Of a stretch of 64,000 bases of DNA, positions 61,594 to 64,000 are shown one piece after another (position 1 is the stretch's first letter; every line of letters begins with the position of its first letter). Source of the DNA: Parerythrobacter jejuensis (GTDB taxonomy: Bacteria; Pseudomonadota; Alphaproteobacteria; Sphingomonadales; Sphingomonadaceae); the NCBI RefSeq assembly GCF_039536765.1, contig NZ_BAAAZF010000001.1:62001-126000 (forward strand), in the 5' to 3' direction. The notes under the pieces are model-generated. The model did not search any database. It saw only the letters and a program-made list of their open reading frames with translations, and was not told the origin of the DNA. The position numbers were made by a program, and so were the translations under genes.

Positions 61594-64000
61594 TTCCCGC
61601 TTTGCCCGATCATTTCGATATGGACTGCATCCAGTTTGGGGATGGTGTCCGGTCGGTAGATCTGCAGCGTCCATGTGCTGAACGGTGGTGGCATGACAGG
61701 TTCGAAGTCATTGCTGAGCTGGACCTTGGTCGGATCATACTCAAACTTCACGTTGAATTGCTCGCCATCGATGGTGATCGGCTCGTCGTGTCGGCGGTCC
61801 AGGAACTGGGATCCGCTGTCCATGCTGATGCCGATGACGCCAGAGACGGCTGCGCTGGTCTTGGCACGGATCTCCATGCGCGACAGCCGCAGGTGGGAAT
61901 AGCCTGCAAAATCCTGGTAATCGATCGGCACCTCGATCCTGACCGGCTCTCCCAGTTGCAGCCGTTCCAAAGTGGCAGGATCATCAACCACAAATGTACG
62001 GTTGAAATCGCGATGGCCACGCGGTGCATTCTTGTGGTCGGTCACGATTTCGGTGTGGATGCGGGCCATGGCCGCAGCGTTTTCGCAATAGGTCGGCGTG
62101 GCATTCGGGAAGCTGTAGGTCTCGTAATATTGTGCCCGCCGGAAGCCGTAGCTGGCTTCGAAAAACGCCTGTCTTGCCTCGTCGAGCGAGTGCGCGCTTT
62201 CCGCTTCGATCCTTTCCATCAATTCCGCCTTGTCGGGTTTGCGATTGATGAGGGTGTCGAAGGTTTCCGCCTTCTTGATTTCGGCAATCCGTTGCAAGAC
62301 GAGTGCGCCCAGGTGACGGTCGATCTCGTCGCGCTTGCCCTGTTGTTCGATAATGAAACGGCCATAAAGCGCCACTTTCTGGACGCTTGTTTTGTAGGCC
62401 GCCATGGCAGTTTTGACGGGCCCGGCCGTATTGGAATCGTTGATCCCGACATCGAGCATGTTGACCGTTTCGATCTCGATTGCGTCCCAGGCTGCGCGGG
62501 CTTCAGCGGTCTGGGGTTTAGCTGCCAGCGCCTGCACGGCTTCACCGACAGTCTTGGCGATGGCTTCGATGTTCTTCTGGGCTCCGCGGCTGCCATAGAT
62601 GGTGAGGGCGGCATTCTTGATCGCCAAACTTGCAGTGCCGATCTTCTTGATATTGTCGCCGTGATCGCCGCCGTGTTCGATCAGGAAGGTAATCGGCAAC
62701 AGATAGACGGACAGGACATTGTACCATTTCGACCAGCTGCCTGCGCTGGAACCGGCTTTCTTGACCGCTTCGATAAGGCCGGTGACCCCTTCCTGGCCTT
62801 TCTTGGTCGAGGCACCCGGATCGCCGGGCGCACCCATGGCGAGCGCGGCAATGCTTGTGCCCAGCGTTATGAGGCTGATGGCAATTTCGATTGAAGCCTT
62901 GGCAATCTTCTCGATCCGGTCGAGTTCGTTGGCCAGATCGAGATGGATCTTCGCAAGCTCGCTTTCGAACTTCTGCTTTTCCAGGATCTCGCCGGCTTTT
63001 TCGAAAGCGTTCTGGGCCGATTTTGCCCGGGCTCGCGTTTCCGTGATCTGGTCGGCCAAGGCTTTCGCCGTGATCCTGTCGCGCTTGGCGAGCGCTTTTG
63101 CAAACTGCTTGGCGATGGCGTCGGCGCTGCCAGATTGCGCTGCGAGTTTTCCATCAAGCTCGACCTGGCTGGCCAGGTCCAACCGGCTCTTTGCCAGCTG
63201 GACATAAGCGTCTGAAGTCAGCGGGGGCATGGACACCGCAATCGCATCTGGGTCGGCTGGATCAGCAAGCGGCGTCGGCATGATCCGCAGCACAGCGCTG
63301 GCCGTACTGGTCAGGTTGGCGATATCGGACTGGACCCCAGACCACGCCATGATCCAGCGCAGCAGATCTGTGGCGAGGGCAATGTTGCCATGGTTGGAAT
63401 CATTGCCCCCCAATGCACCTGCTGCCAGCGCATAAGAGGCATTCAAGACCTGGTAGAGCGGCTGGTCCCAGGTGAGGTAACCGATCGGCACTGTCTTTTC
63501 GCCGACACGAACCTTGCCGTTGCGCCAACCAAAGCGGTGCATTTGCGGGGAGTTGTTGTGGGGCGCTTTTACCTCGGACAGGTCATACGCCTGCTCCTTG
63601 CTGCTCTTGGAGACGAGTTCGAGCCCCGACGAAATGTCGCCGGCGATAATATTGACCGACAGGATCGAATTCGCCTTGGCGTGATCCAAGACAATCCGCG
63701 CTTTGCCGCCACCTTTCACCACGATGCGCCGGGCGATCAGCGTGACCAGCTCGATCGGATCTTTCAGGTCCGCATGGCTGTCAGCATCGAAGATGATCGT
63801 GTCGGCGATAATCCCGAAACCGGTTGCACCCTTTTCGATCGCCAGTTGGTGCACCTTGGCGAATTCGACATGGAAGTCGGAATATTCGAATTGGCGGGAT
63901 TTGAGGTCATCGCCAGCTGCAGGTGCCTGGAAGGGCGTTTTGGGAAACTGGCCGGCAGTCTGCAGTGACTGCATAAGCGATTGTACCTGTTGGGGATCCA
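61590..64000 (-). CDS. large helical protein with C-terminal beta domain, 5'-truncated by window edge
   Basis: At least 802 residues; an ATG exists at 63974 but the frame stays open and protein-like to the window edge, so the true start is probably outside. The first 250 residues are mixed, followed by a long helical, Ala-rich part with strong coiled-coil character (about 280-390), a hydrophobic SIEIAISLITLGTSIAALAM (possible membrane-inserting helix), more helices, and a terminal beta domain (YSHLRLSRMEIRAKTSA ... FSTWTLQIYRP). This order is reminiscent of the pore and beta domains of TcA-type toxin subunits, but this is only a visual resemblance. Confidence 0.6.
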   Translation of the reverse strand, partial: DPQQVQSLMQSLQTAGQFPKTPFQAPAAGDDLKSRQFEYSDFHVEFAKVHQLAIEKGATGFGIIADTIIFDADSHADLKDPIELVTLIARRIVVKGGGKARIVLDHAKANSILSVNIIAGDISSGLELVSKSSKEQAYDLSEVKAPHNNSPQMHRFGWRNGKVRVGEKTVPIGYLTWDQPLYQVLNASYALAAGALGGNDSNHGNIALATDLLRWIMAWSGVQSDIANLTSTASAVLRIMPTPLADPADPDAIAVSMPPLTSDAYVQLAKSRLDLASQVELDGKLAAQSGSADAIAKQFAKALAKRDRITAKALADQITETRARAKSAQNAFEKAGEILEKQKFESELAKIHLDLANELDRIEKIAKASIEIAISLITLGTSIAALAMGAPGDPGASTKKGQEGVTGLIEAVKKAGSSAGSWSKWYNVLSVYLLPITFLIEHGGDHGDNIKKIGTASLAIKNAALTIYGSRGAQKNIEAIAKTVGEAVQALAAKPQTAEARAAWDAIEIETVNMLDVGINDSNTAGPVKTAMAAYKTSVQKVALYGRFIIEQQGKRDEIDRHLGALVLQRIAEIKKAETFDTLINRKPDKAELMERIEAESAHSLDEARQAFFEASYGFRRAQYYETYSFPNATPTYCENAAAMARIHTEIVTDHKNAPRGHRDFNRTFVVDDPATLERLQLGEPVRIEVPIDYQDFAGYSHLRLSRMEIRAKTSAAVSGVIGISMDSGSQFLDRRHDEPITIDGEQFNVKFEYDPTKVQLSNDFEPVMPPPFSTWTLQIYRPDTIPKLDAVHIEMIGQSGK

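Overview
The window is a GC-rich (by eye about 60-65%) chromosomal stretch from an alphaproteobacterium, most likely a marine-type member of Sphingomonadales (Erythrobacteraceae or a close relative). Supporting this are a GcrA cell-cycle regulator, a DUF1476 (F1-ATPase zeta-type) protein, a CrtZ beta-carotene hydroxylase, the YlxR-YlxQ fusion between nusA and infB, HspQ, and a full psp operon with a sigma-54 promoter. No insertion sequence, prophage, CRISPR array or rRNA operon was seen. There is one tRNA, Ser-CGA.

Layout. 1-5.5 kb (mostly minus strand): a truncated NUDIX hydrolase, a hairpin flanked by 10-bp direct repeats, then a leftward block leuC - GFA protein - small membrane protein - leuD - quinone oxidoreductase - DUF1476 - bolA - grxD. 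5.6-7.6 kb: YbgC thioesterase, crtZ, Pmp3-like peptide, YbaN, sufE. 7.6-12.7 kb: the psp region. pspF is read rightward. A small exported protein, pspA, pspB, pspC and seven further small membrane proteins are read leftward from a near-perfect sigma-54 promoter; the seven repeat a module also found in PspB and PspC. 13.1-14.6 kb: an arsR-arsI pair with an operator over the arsR start codon, and a SRAP-family DNA-crosslink protein.

14.7-37.3 kb: the translation/RNA gene line rimP-nusA-rnpM/ylxQ-infB ... rbfA ... truB-rpsO-pnp. It is interrupted by two PaaI thioesterases plus DUF1697 between infB and rbfA. It is interrupted again by about 11.5 kb between rbfA and truB, which holds a haloalkane dehalogenase, an AbgT transporter, thymidine kinase, an M50 protease and a galactoside cluster. 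That cluster is an alpha-galactosidase, glpD, galT and galK in one overlapping leftward operon, facing a sodium:solute symporter. It fits use of an alpha-galactosyl-glycerol such as floridoside (inference).

37.4-42.6 kb: spermidine-synthase-like protein, DUF481 outer-membrane protein, DUF1993, gcrA, an orphan ABC-2 permease, a PH-domain membrane protein, hspQ and tRNA-Ser. 42.9-49 kb: a divergent two-component pair followed by secreted proteins of unknown function, one with seven 42-residue four-cysteine repeats. The same 11-base motif lies in the two-component promoter and in the secreted-gene promoter, suggesting a small regulon.

49.4-64 kb: a 3488-residue RHS/YD-repeat protein with a LysM domain and a C-terminal HNH-like (Endonuclease NS_2 type) nuclease toxin, its overlapping candidate immunity gene, and then a convergent two-gene operon. 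That operon encodes a secreted protein with a trefoil-like tail and a large helical protein with a C-terminal beta domain, which runs off the window.

The most unusual items are the expanded psp array, the RHS toxin locus with its neighbours, the four-cysteine repeat protein with its shared promoter motif, and the alpha-galactosidase/glpD cluster.
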